Notes under the pieces: model-generated | Databases searched by the model: none | Seen by the model: the letters and a program-made list of their open reading frames with translations, nothing else | What the model was told of the DNA's origin: nothing | Made by a program: the position numbers and the translations under genes | Assembly: GCF_013087515.1 (NCBI RefSeq) | Contig: NZ_JABFCN010000031.1 | Coordinates: 1 to 64,000, forward strand | DNA: 64,000 bases | Direction: 5' to 3' | From: Rhizobium sophorae | GTDB lineage: Bacteria; Pseudomonadota; Alphaproteobacteria; Rhizobiales; Rhizobiaceae | Shown here: piece by piece, positions 51,383 through 59,969 of the stretch | Layout: the number at the start of each line of letters is the position of its first letter | Numbering within the stretch: the stretch's first letter is position 1

Positions 51383-52966
51383 ATGAATGACATCAGCAGA
51401 CGCAATTTCCTCGCCGGACTTGGTGCGGCTGGCACGGGTGCCGGTCTCCTGCAGATCAACCCGGATTTCCTGTTCTCCTCGGCCTTGGCCCAGTCGGGCA
51501 AGACGGTGGTGTTCCTGTCGGCGGAAAACATTACGGGCAACTGGGACCCGACCGGTCACACGACGCTGTCGCAGAAGAATATCGAAGGCTTCGTCATGGG
51601 TTTCCTGACGCGGACGCCGATGACTGTCGAAAAGCCCGATGAAGTGGTCTATGAACTGGCCACCAGCATCAAGCTTCTCGATCCGAACAAGCTCGAGATC
51701 AAGCTGCGCGAGGGCGTCAAATTCCACGACGGCAAACCCTTCAAGGCCGAAGACGTCAAGGCGACCTTCGAATACGGCTCCGGGCCGGACCGCCCGGCCC
51801 AATTCTATCCCGGCCCGACCGAGACGCTTGTTATCACCACCCCTGACGACTACACGGTCATCGTCGATACCTCCAAGGGCGGATATCCGGCCCATCTGTT
51901 CATCTTCCTCGCCTCATACCTGCCGATCATGTCGGCGACCGATGTCGCCGGCGGCCCGACCGGCCCGCTGACGCAGCGCCTGAACGGCACCGGCCCGTTC
52001 AAGTTCGTCAAGCAGGAAGGCAATGCCACGATCCTCGAAGCCTATCCTGATTATTTCCTCGGTACGCCGAAGATTCCTGGCATCAGCTTCAATTTCGTCG
52101 GCGACAGCACGACACGCATGCTGTCCCTGCTCAATGGCCAGGCCTCGATCGTCGAGCGTCTGGAACCGGAACAGGTGACCTCGCTCGAGGGCAATGATAA
52201 AATCGCCATCAGCAGCGTCGTTTCGGTCGAGAATAAATATCTCTGGTTCCGCTGCTCGAAGGCGCCGTTCGACAACCCGCTCATCCGCAAGGCGGCCTGC
52301 CACGCGATCGACCGCTCGATGATCGTCGAAATTCTGGGCTCGGCCGGTCATGTTTCATCCAACTATGTGTCGCCGGTGAAGTTTGGCTATGTCGACCTGC
52401 CGAACTACCCGGAATACAGCCCGGAAAAATGCCAGGCGCTGCTGGCCGAGGCCGGTTTCCCGAAGGGCGAGGGTCTGCCGCCGCTGGAATACATCACCTC
52501 CGTCGGATTCTACCCGAAGACCAAGGAATACGGCGAGGTCATCACCGCCATGCTGCAGGAACAGGGTTTTCAGGTGTCGCTCTCCGTTCTGGAGATCGCC
52601 GCCTGGAACGAACGCCTCTACGATCGGCCGGGCGGCGGCCCCGGCCATATGGTCGATTGCGGCTGGTCCACCGGTTCGCCCGAACCCGACCTCGTATTGC
52701 GCACGCATTTCCATTCGACCTCGAAGCGCATCACCGGCATCGTCGACAAGGAACTCGACGCGACACTCGACAAGGAGCGCAGTGCCCCGTCGCTCGATGA
52801 GCGCAAGAAAATCCTACAGACAGAAACCATGCCCATGCTTGCCGAAAAGGTGCCGGCCCTGTCACTGTTCACTTCGGTGATGATCCACGCAATGGACAAG
52901 TCGCTGGCTGGCCTATTCATCTATCCTGACGGGTCCATGGACGCCTCGAAGGCCGCATTCAGCTGA
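51383..52966 (+). CDS. SBP_bac_5 (peptide/nickel-type) ABC substrate-binding protein
   Basis: A 527-residue binding protein. A Tat signal (SRRNFLAGLGAAGTGAG) precedes the mature chain, which shows the family-5 pattern: YELATSIKLLDPNKLEIKLR, EGVKFHDGKPFKAEDVKATF, GTGPFKFVKQEGNATILEAY and KAACHAIDRSMIVEILGSAG. The ligand is unknown; this family takes peptides, nickel, glutathione, opines and sugars. It is the first gene of a plus-strand operon that runs through two kinases at 60.9 kb. Confidence 0.93.
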   Translation: MNDISRRNFLAGLGAAGTGAGLLQINPDFLFSSALAQSGKTVVFLSAENITGNWDPTGHTTLSQKNIEGFVMGFLTRTPMTVEKPDEVVYELATSIKLLDPNKLEIKLREGVKFHDGKPFKAEDVKATFEYGSGPDRPAQFYPGPTETLVITTPDDYTVIVDTSKGGYPAHLFIFLASYLPIMSATDVAGGPTGPLTQRLNGTGPFKFVKQEGNATILEAYPDYFLGTPKIPGISFNFVGDSTTRMLSLLNGQASIVERLEPEQVTSLEGNDKIAISSVVSVENKYLWFRCSKAPFDNPLIRKAACHAIDRSMIVEILGSAGHVSSNYVSPVKFGYVDLPNYPEYSPEKCQALLAEAGFPKGEGLPPLEYITSVGFYPKTKEYGEVITAMLQEQGFQVSLSVLEIAAWNERLYDRPGGGPGHMVDCGWSTGSPEPDLVLRTHFHSTSKRITGIVDKELDATLDKERSAPSLDERKKILQTETMPMLAEKVPALSLFTSVMIHAMDKSLAGLFIYPDGSMDASKAAFS

Positions 52967-52981
52967 TGCTGGCTTGCGTTT

Positions 52982-53010
52982 TCCGCGGCGCTGGAGGCCG
53001 GCGCCGCGGA
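52982..53010 (+). repeat. strong hairpin after the binding-protein gene
   Basis: TCCGCGGCGC and GCGCCGCGGA are exact complements around a nine-base loop, 16 bases past the stop, followed by GGTTTTC. It may act as a partial terminator or 3' stabiliser so the binding protein exceeds the membrane parts. Confidence 0.65.
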
Positions 53011-53095
53011 GGTTTTCGTTCGCTCATGATGTCAACAAGCGACCGCGACCGTCACCGCTCAGGACGGATCACTCCGATTGCTGCCAGGATATGAC

Positions 53096-54076
53096 ATGTT
53101 CATTCTCAGTTTTCTGGTTCGACGGCTGGCGCAAGGTGCACTGATCGTCTTTCTGGTGACGCTGCTTATCTTCACGCTGCTGCGTGTGGTTCCCGGCGAT
53201 CCTGTCCGGCTGATGGCCGGCGGTATGGCGCCGGAAGCGCTGATCGAGCAGATCGCCAAGGACATGGGCCTGCGTGATCCCATCCTCGTGCAGTTCGGCC
53301 GCTACATGAGCGGCGTCGTCAGGGGGGATCTCGGGCAATCCTTCGTGCGGCCTGCAAGCGGTGCTTCCACCGGCGGTTCCAGTTTCGGCGATTCCACCCG
53401 CGGCGAGCGGGCCGAAGTGCTGACCCTGATCGGGGACACCCTGCCGATGACGCTGCAACTCGGCGGACTGGCAATATTCTTCGCCCTGGTCTTCTCCTTT
53501 CTCGTCGGTATTCCCGGCGGACTGGCGCCCGGACGATGGCCGGATCGCGTCGCATTCTACATTTCCTCGATCTTCATATCGCTGCCGAACTTCTGGCTCG
53601 GCATCGTCCTTGCCATGCTTCTGTCGGTCAAGCTCGGTTGGCTGCCCGCGATCGGCTACTCCGGCTTTGCCTATACCATCCTGCCGGCGATCGTTCTGGC
53701 CGTCGAACTGGCGCCGGTGCTGATCCGGACGCTGACCGGATCGGTGGCCACCGTGATGATGGAGCCTTTCATCGCGGTCGGCAATGTCCGCGGCCTTAGC
53801 CGCAGCCGCATCATCGTCGCCCATGCGCTGCGTAATGCCTCCGTTCCGCTGCTCAACCTGATCGGCATCCAGATCAGCGGCCTGCTGGGCGGCGTCCTCG
53901 CCGTCGAATTCATCTTCGACTATCCGGGCCTCGGACTTTTGACCATCAACGCCGTGCTGCAGCGAGATTTCCCGCTGATCCAGGGGATCGCCATCGTCAC
54001 CAGCGCGATCTTCGTCTTCATCAACATCGCAGTCGACCTGATTGCCACCATGATCGATCCAAGGTTGGAATATTGA
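53096..54076 (+). CDS. peptide-type ABC permease (DppB-like)
   Basis: A 326-residue permease. The N terminus FILSFLVRRLAQGALIVFLV and LLRVVPGDPVRLMAGG is DppB-type; the coupling loop is EPFIAVGNVRGLSRSRIIVA and HALRNASVPLLNLIGIQISG. An unusual Gly/Ser-rich insertion (RPASGASTGGSSFGDSTRGE) lies in the first periplasmic loop. ATG 53096 has AGGA in front. Its stop overlaps the next ATG by one base (TGATG). Confidence 0.93.
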   Translation: MFILSFLVRRLAQGALIVFLVTLLIFTLLRVVPGDPVRLMAGGMAPEALIEQIAKDMGLRDPILVQFGRYMSGVVRGDLGQSFVRPASGASTGGSSFGDSTRGERAEVLTLIGDTLPMTLQLGGLAIFFALVFSFLVGIPGGLAPGRWPDRVAFYISSIFISLPNFWLGIVLAMLLSVKLGWLPAIGYSGFAYTILPAIVLAVELAPVLIRTLTGSVATVMMEPFIAVGNVRGLSRSRIIVAHALRNASVPLLNLIGIQISGLLGGVLAVEFIFDYPGLGLLTINAVLQRDFPLIQGIAIVTSAIFVFINIAVDLIATMIDPRLEY

Positions 54077-54999
54077 TGAGCGTGACCGAGACAGACATCC
54101 CGGCAAACCCGGTTCCGGCAAGGCAACGCGGCGCTTCGGTGGCGCGGCGTATCTGGCGGATTGCCCTTGCCTCCAACGAATTCCGTGTCGGCGCTGTCAT
54201 TTTCATCGTGCTGGTTCTGGCGGCCCTGCTTTATCCGCAACTGAGCGGCATCGACCCCACCAAGATGAGCGTCACCACGCGCCTGCATGCGCCGCCGTTC
54301 ATGGGCGAAAAGTGGAGCTGGACGGCGCCGCTCGGCACTGACCAGATCGGCCGCGACATGCTGGTGCGCAGCCTCGTCGGCCTGCGTTACTCGTTGCTGA
54401 TCGGGCTTTCCACCGTTCTCGTCATGCTGATTATCGGCTGTTCGCTCGGCACGATCGCCGGCTACTATGGCGGCCGCGTCGACATGGCGATCATGCGCCT
54501 GACCGATGCCCAGCTGTCGATCCCGATGATCATCCTGGCGATCACCGTGCTTGGCGTCTCGCGTCCGACGATCCCGGCGATCATCCTCGTCCTCGGCCTG
54601 TCGAGCTGGCCAGTCTATGCCCGCGTCACCCGCAGCGTCGTGATGACCGAGCGCAAGCGGGAATATGTGCGCGCCGCCGAAATCTACGGCGCGTCCGATT
54701 TCCGCATCATGGTGCGCCTGCTGGCGCCGCTGGTGCTGCCGCCGATCATCTTCGTCTCGGTGCTCGATGTCGCCCGGATGATGATCTTCGAATCCATCCT
54801 CGGCTTCATCGGGCTGGGTGTTCAGCCGCCGACGCCGACCTTCGGCAACATCATCGCCGATGGCCGCAAGTATCTGCTCAATGCCTGGTGGATCGCCACC
54901 ATGCCGGGCGTGTTCCTGTGCCTGTGCCTGACCAGCATCAACCTGATGGGCGCATCGCTCGAACGGGCTCGCAATCGTATCTATGGAGGCAAATCGTGA
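54076..54999 (+). CDS. peptide-type ABC permease (DppC-like)
   Basis: A 307-residue permease with an N-terminal cytoplasmic tail, a first helix VGAVIFIVLVLAALLYPQLS and the DppC motif PLGTDQIGRDMLVRSLVGLR. The coupling loop is KREYVRAAEIYGASDFRIMV followed by RLLAPLVLPPIIFVSVL. It partners the DppB-like protein and is overlapped by the GTG of the ATPase gene. Confidence 0.93.
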   Translation: MSVTETDIPANPVPARQRGASVARRIWRIALASNEFRVGAVIFIVLVLAALLYPQLSGIDPTKMSVTTRLHAPPFMGEKWSWTAPLGTDQIGRDMLVRSLVGLRYSLLIGLSTVLVMLIIGCSLGTIAGYYGGRVDMAIMRLTDAQLSIPMIILAITVLGVSRPTIPAIILVLGLSSWPVYARVTRSVVMTERKREYVRAAEIYGASDFRIMVRLLAPLVLPPIIFVSVLDVARMMIFESILGFIGLGVQPPTPTFGNIIADGRKYLLNAWWIATMPGVFLCLCLTSINLMGASLERARNRIYGGKS

Positions 55000-56819
55000 C
55001 TGGCACACCGCTTCTGAAGGTTCGCGATCTGAGCGTTGGCCTGGAAACGGGCGGCGGCATGCGTCCGATCATTTCCGACATCGGCTTCGATCTGGCCCCA
55101 CGCGAAATTCTCGGCATCATCGGGGCGAGCGGCGCCGGCAAGACCGTGCTCTCGCGGGCGCTCGTCAACTGGATCGATCCGCCACTGAAGGTTACGTCTG
55201 GATCGGTGGTCTACAAATCCCAAAACATCCTCGATTTGCCGGCACAAAAGCTGCGCATGCTGCGCCGCGAGATCGCCTATGTCGGCGCCAATCCGGCCGG
55301 GGCTCTCGATCCGACCCTGCCGGTCGGCCAGCAGATCGTCGAGAAACTGCGCGCGGTCGCACCGGAGATTGCGCATGAGGAAGCCAGGAAGCGAGTCATC
55401 GATCTGCTTGGCGCTGTTCGCATCCCCTCGCCGCAGATGCGCTACCACGAATATCCATCGCAATTCAGCGGCGGCATGATGCAGCGCGCCCTGATCGTCG
55501 ATGCGCTGGTCAGCAATCCGGCTTTCCTCGTCGCCGATAATGTCACCCAGCCGCTTGATGTTACGGTCGCTGCCCAGGTGCTGCGCCTGATGCGGGAGTT
55601 GACGACGCGTTTCGACACGGCGATCGTCTTCATATCCTCGTCGTTACCGCTGGTGAGTGACGCTGCCGATCAGATTCTGGTTCTGGCCGAAGGCTGGGTC
55701 GTGGAGCGGCAGGCAACGAAGGCACTCGTCGACAGGCCGGAGCATCCCTATACCCGAGAGCTGATCAGCCAGATCCCGAAGATCTGGACAGGCGAAGCGG
55801 TCGCAATCGACCTGCCGGCCGAGTCTCGCGAGCCGATCATCAGCATTCGTGATGCCACCCGTTCCTACCGGGTGCGCAAGCGCGGCACCTTTGCCAGCTA
55901 CAGCACCGTGCGCGCCGTGCGCAACGTCACCTTCGACGTCTTTCCGGGCGAGAACTTTGGCATCGTCGGCGAATCCGGCTGCGGCAAGTCCACGCTCATG
56001 CGCCTGCTCAGCCGGCTGGAACGGCCAGATAGCGGCCAGGTCCTCTGCGACCGGCAGGATATCACCAGGCTTTCCGGCAAGGGACTTTTGAAGTTCCGGC
56101 GCGATTTTCAGCTGGTGCTGCAGGATCCCTTCAATTCGCTGCCGCCACGCACCGCCATCGGCGCCATCATCGAGGAGCCGCTGAAGACGCACGGCATCGC
56201 CAGGGGCGCGGAGCTGCGTGACCGCGTGCTCTCGGTGATGCGCGAGGTCGGTTTGCCCGCCACGCTCTACGATGAGCTTCCGCTGGGTTTGAGTGCCGGC
56301 CAGCGCCAGCGCGTCAACGTCGCCCGCGCCATGGTGCTGGAGCCGAAGGTGCTGATCATGGACGAGACGCTGTCGTCGCTCGACCAGACCGAGCAGTTCA
56401 AATTGCTGAAGCTGTTCGAGCAGTTGCAGGCCCAGCACGGCCTGACCTATGTCTACATTTCTCACGATCTGGCGATGGTACGGCGTGTCTGCAATCGCGT
56501 TGCGGTCATGTATCTCGGCGAAGTCGTCGAGATCGCCGACAACAGCCGGCTGTTCTTCGATCCAGGCCATCCTTACACCAAGGCCTTGCTCAGCGCCGTG
56601 CCGACGCTGGAGGAGCGCCGCTACAAGCCGGAAGACTGTCTGCTGGAAGGAGAGCCGCCAAGCCCGATCGACCTGCCGCCCGGTTGCAGTTTCGCCAGCC
56701 GCTGCCCGAACGCATTCGGCCGCTGTCACAAACAAAGCCCGGTCCTGACCGCTCGCGGCAACAAGGACCTGGCTGCTTGCTTTTTGGTGGAAAACACGCT
56801 TTCCCATGCCGCAGCTTGA
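54996..56819 (+). CDS. fused double ABC ATPase (DppD-DppF type), first half degenerate
   Basis: A 607-residue protein holding two ATPase domains. Domain 1 (1-~265) has Walker A GASGAGKT (43-50) and signature FSGGM (157-161), but the Q-loop Gln is Ala98, the Walker B Glu is Asn182 (VADN), and the H-loop His is Ser215 (ISSSL). Domain 2 (~275-607) is intact: Walker A GESGCGKS (325-332), Gln376, LSAGQ (432-436), Asp456-Glu457 and His490. So one ATP site should hydrolyse and the other mainly bind. The oligopeptide C-terminal Cys motif ASRCPNAFGRCH is present. GTG start overlapping the permease stop. Confidence 0.93.
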   Translation: MTGTPLLKVRDLSVGLETGGGMRPIISDIGFDLAPREILGIIGASGAGKTVLSRALVNWIDPPLKVTSGSVVYKSQNILDLPAQKLRMLRREIAYVGANPAGALDPTLPVGQQIVEKLRAVAPEIAHEEARKRVIDLLGAVRIPSPQMRYHEYPSQFSGGMMQRALIVDALVSNPAFLVADNVTQPLDVTVAAQVLRLMRELTTRFDTAIVFISSSLPLVSDAADQILVLAEGWVVERQATKALVDRPEHPYTRELISQIPKIWTGEAVAIDLPAESREPIISIRDATRSYRVRKRGTFASYSTVRAVRNVTFDVFPGENFGIVGESGCGKSTLMRLLSRLERPDSGQVLCDRQDITRLSGKGLLKFRRDFQLVLQDPFNSLPPRTAIGAIIEEPLKTHGIARGAELRDRVLSVMREVGLPATLYDELPLGLSAGQRQRVNVARAMVLEPKVLIMDETLSSLDQTEQFKLLKLFEQLQAQHGLTYVYISHDLAMVRRVCNRVAVMYLGEVVEIADNSRLFFDPGHPYTKALLSAVPTLEERRYKPEDCLLEGEPPSPIDLPPGCSFASRCPNAFGRCHKQSPVLTARGNKDLAACFLVENTLSHAAA

Positions 56820-56933
56820 AACCCCAAATTGCATCGAAACCCGGGAGGATCGGATGATAAAAAAAACAAAAACCGCGGCGGGACACGCTGGTTCGGCAGA
56901 CTTGCCGACGGGCAACTAACCGGGAAAAACCGC

Positions 56934-57698
56934 ATGACCGATCATCCTCAGGCTCGTCTGCAACACATTCTCGAAGAGCTGGCCAAGCATGGCCGGGTTA
57001 CGGTCAAGGAACTGGCGACGGAATTCTCCGTCAGCCCGGAAACCGTGCGCCGGGACCTGAAGCAGCTGGAAATGGAAGGGCACCTGCGCTGCATCTATGG
57101 CGGCGGCGTGACGCCGCGTCGGGATGCCGACCAGCCGATCTCGCAACGTATGCGCGTCAATGCCCGTGAAAAGGCAAAAATCGCAACCCTCGCTGCCAGG
57201 GAGCTGCGCGACCGTACCAAGATCTTCCTCGATAGCGGCACGACGATGCTGGCGCTGTCGCGTTATCTTGTCGATCGGCCGCTGATCAATATCTACACCA
57301 ACTCGCTGGATATCATCCAGACCTTGTCGGGGGTGGAATCCAATAACGTGGTCGCGGTCGGCGGCGTTCTACGGCCGAGCTACCGGGCGTTTCTCGGCAC
57401 CGATACGCTCAACGTGATCCGCGAACATCTCTTCGATATCGCCTTCGTCAGCGCGGTGACGGTCGATGTCAATCTCGGTTTCATGGATCTCGGCGAGGAC
57501 GAGGCGCTGGTGCGCCGGGCGTTGCGCCGCCATGCCAAGCAGGTCGTGATGCTCGCCGACAGCAGCAAGTTCGGCCGCCAGGGCAATTTCTGCACCTATA
57601 ATTTTCGTGACGTTGATCTGCTCATCACTGATGCGCCTCCGCGAGCAGATTTTCTTGAAAAGTTGGAAGAGGCGCAAGTGAAGGTGATTTATGCTTGA
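56934..57698 (+). CDS. DeoR-family transcriptional regulator
   Basis: A 254-residue DeoR regulator. HTH: HILEELAKHGRVTVKELATE with FSVSPETVRRDLKQLEMEGH; sensor (isomerase-like): FLDSGTTMLALSRYLVDRPL, VVAVGGVLRPSYRAFLGTDT, LGEDEALVRRALRRHAKQVV and LADSSKFGRQGN. DeoR effectors are usually phosphorylated sugars or related phosphates, which is notable because two kinases lie in the same operon. It overlaps the next gene by 8 bases. Confidence 0.93.
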   Translation: MTDHPQARLQHILEELAKHGRVTVKELATEFSVSPETVRRDLKQLEMEGHLRCIYGGGVTPRRDADQPISQRMRVNAREKAKIATLAARELRDRTKIFLDSGTTMLALSRYLVDRPLINIYTNSLDIIQTLSGVESNNVVAVGGVLRPSYRAFLGTDTLNVIREHLFDIAFVSAVTVDVNLGFMDLGEDEALVRRALRRHAKQVVMLADSSKFGRQGNFCTYNFRDVDLLITDAPPRADFLEKLEEAQVKVIYA

Positions 57699-58977
57699 AA
57701 CCCGTAGTGAGCCGGCATCCCTGCCTGAGGTCGATGCCGAAGCCCTGCACCGGATGATGGAGGAAGTCTCCGTCTTCGGCGGCGGGCCGGGTGGTGCGAT
57801 GACGCGGCTGACCTTGTCACGGGAAGACAAGGCGGCACGTGACTGGCTGGCGAACTGGCTGAAGAATTCGGGCCTGCGCCTGGAGATCGACCCGATGGGC
57901 AACATGTACGGCTTTCTCGATTGGGCCGGGCCGGATGCACCTCTGGTCATGAGCGGGTCGCACCTCGACAGTCAGCCGAACGGCGGCCGTTTCGATGGCG
58001 CCTACGGCGTGATTGCCGCCTGCGCGGCCATCGATGCCATCCGAAAGCACGTTGCGAGGACCGGCATCGCCCCAAAGGTCAATTTCTGCATCGTCAACTG
58101 GACCAACGAGGAGGGCGCCCGCTTCCAGCCGAGCCTTCTCGGCAGCGGCGTCAATGCCGGCGAACTGACGCTTGATTTCGCGCTCGCCCGCAAGGATGGT
58201 GACGGCATTTCCGTCAATCAGGCTCTTGATGACATCGGTTATGCTGGTACCTTCGGCCCCGTTATTCCCGATGCCCTGATCGAGCTTCATATCGAGGGTT
58301 CCGCCGAGCTGGAAAAGAAAGGGATGCGCTTTGCCGTCTTCAACCGTTTCTGGGGCAACGTCAAATACCGTCTCGCCTTCATCGGCCGCCAAGCGCATAC
58401 CGGCCCGACGCCGATGGCCGAGCGCCATGACGCGCTCCTGGCCGCGGCTTACCTGATCGCCGAGCTGAAGGGCTTTGCCGATCAGGCCGGGATCGACCTG
58501 CACACGTCCTGCGGCCGTCTCGAGGTCTATCCGAACTCCCCCAACGTTGTGCCCGGCGAGGCGGTGATGTTCATCGAACTGCGCTCCGCCAAGCCAGCTG
58601 TGCTTGCCCGAGCGGAAGCACAGCTTAACGAGAAGGCTGACCTCTGCGCCAAGAAAGCGGATGTCGGCTACGAGGTCCGCTCGATCGACCGCCGCCGCGC
58701 CGGGAACATGGATGAAGGGCTGGTTGCCCTGGCCCAGGATACTGCTGCCGGCTTCGGCCTTGAAACCTTGTTGCTCGACACCATTGGCGGACATGACGCG
58801 GTCAGCATGACGGCTATCTCCCCGGCCGTTGTCATCGCCGTGCCGAGCGTCGGCGGCGTCATCCACCACCCGACGGAGTTCACCACGCCGGAAGACCGGT
58901 TGCTGGGCGCAGAAATCCTCAGCGCCATGCTGTGGAAATTCTGCCTCAACGGCAACATCCTGAAAACCATGGACTGA
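57691..58977 (+). CDS. M20-family amidohydrolase (N-carbamoyl-amino-acid hydrolase/allantoate amidohydrolase type)
   Basis: A 428-residue zinc hydrolase. Metal ligands are seen at His91 (SGSHLDSQPNGG), Asp102 (GRFDGAYGV), Glu140-Glu141 (NWTNEEGARF) and the late His in GGVIHHPTEFTTPED. IELHIEGSAELEKKG replaces the usual HIEQGP-x-LE, so Gln is Gly at a substrate-side position. The dimerisation lid domain (GRQAHTGPTPMAERHDALLA) is present. It would split a carbamoyl or amide bond of a small amino compound. The changed motif argues for a new specificity. Confidence 0.92.
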   Translation: MLETRSEPASLPEVDAEALHRMMEEVSVFGGGPGGAMTRLTLSREDKAARDWLANWLKNSGLRLEIDPMGNMYGFLDWAGPDAPLVMSGSHLDSQPNGGRFDGAYGVIAACAAIDAIRKHVARTGIAPKVNFCIVNWTNEEGARFQPSLLGSGVNAGELTLDFALARKDGDGISVNQALDDIGYAGTFGPVIPDALIELHIEGSAELEKKGMRFAVFNRFWGNVKYRLAFIGRQAHTGPTPMAERHDALLAAAYLIAELKGFADQAGIDLHTSCGRLEVYPNSPNVVPGEAVMFIELRSAKPAVLARAEAQLNEKADLCAKKADVGYEVRSIDRRRAGNMDEGLVALAQDTAAGFGLETLLLDTIGGHDAVSMTAISPAVVIAVPSVGGVIHHPTEFTTPEDRLLGAEILSAMLWKFCLNGNILKTMD

Positions 58978-58989
58978 AGGATTGTGAGC

Positions 58990-59958
58990 ATGAAGGCACT
59001 CGGGCAAGCAACCACAGTGGATGAGAAGGCGGCTGAAGCCGCCATCCGCGCCGTTCCGGACTGGGCAAACGCTGATATGCGTTATGCTCCGGGCGTCGCA
59101 GGCGTCGCCTCGCCGACGCACCGCGCCGTCGATAGCCAGAACTGGTTCGTTGCCAAAGCAGATGCACCCGCCACCTATTTCCTGAAAATTCTCCATACGG
59201 ACCAGTCGGATTTCATCGATCTGGAGAGGTCCGTTAGCGCCGCGCGTCAGGCTTCAACCCTGGGCCTGACGCCGGCGCCCCTTTGGCACAGCCCGAAAAT
59301 GTCAGCGGTCGTTTTCGACCGCCTGCCGGAAGCCTGGCATACCGCCAGAATGGACGACCTGCGCAAGCGCGATGTTCTGGAAAGTGTCATCGCCGCCAAG
59401 AGCGCCCTGCATGGCAGCAGGCCGCTTGGCGAAACGTGGACAGTGTTCGACCGCATCCGCGTCGTCGAAAAGGCGCTTGCCGATGCAGGCATCGCAGAGG
59501 TCGCCGCAGACGGATGGTGGATGCGCGAATGCGTCGGCGATATCGAAGTGGCGATCATCGCCAGCGGCTTCGATGAAAAACCAGCCCATGCCGACGGCCT
59601 TGCCTCCAACATCATGATCGCGCCGGATGGTAGAGTGCAACTGGTCGATTTCGACGAGGCCCGCAATGTCGATCCGTTCTACGACATCGGCATCCTGCTC
59701 AACGAGGCCTTCCAGTTCGACAGCGAAATGCAGCCGGCGCTCGAAATCTTCGAGGGACAATTTCGCCAGACGTCGCTTAGCCGCTGCCGCCTTTACGCCA
59801 TTGCTGACGATCTCTTCTGGGGCATGTGGGGCATGCTGATGGACAGGGTTTCGCCGCGCGGCGGTATCGAATTCCTGAAATATGCGCAATGGCGCCTGTT
59901 GCGCTGCCGGATGGCGCTTCGCAACCCGCGTTTCGAATTCATGCTCCGCACACTCTGA
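58990..59958 (+). CDS. APH/choline-kinase-fold small-molecule kinase 1
   Basis: A 322-residue phosphotransferase of the APH/choline-kinase superfamily. YFLKILHTDQSDFIDLERSV supplies the nucleotide-binding Lys and helix-C Glu; AHADGLASNIMI is the catalytic-loop HxD...N and LVDFDEARNVDPFYDIGILL the metal-binding Asp segment. It has 12 bases to the next kinase gene, which is only distantly similar. ATG 58990 is preferred to GTG 58984. Substrate unknown; the context suggests an amino alcohol-like or amide compound. Confidence 0.85.
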   Translation: MKALGQATTVDEKAAEAAIRAVPDWANADMRYAPGVAGVASPTHRAVDSQNWFVAKADAPATYFLKILHTDQSDFIDLERSVSAARQASTLGLTPAPLWHSPKMSAVVFDRLPEAWHTARMDDLRKRDVLESVIAAKSALHGSRPLGETWTVFDRIRVVEKALADAGIAEVAADGWWMRECVGDIEVAIIASGFDEKPAHADGLASNIMIAPDGRVQLVDFDEARNVDPFYDIGILLNEAFQFDSEMQPALEIFEGQFRQTSLSRCRLYAIADDLFWGMWGMLMDRVSPRGGIEFLKYAQWRLLRCRMALRNPRFEFMLRTL

Positions 59959-59969
59959 GAGATCAAGCC

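Noticed and set aside
57817..59196. 459-codon minus-strand open frame
   Set aside because: It covers the M20 hydrolase and kinase genes in antisense and shows no motif.
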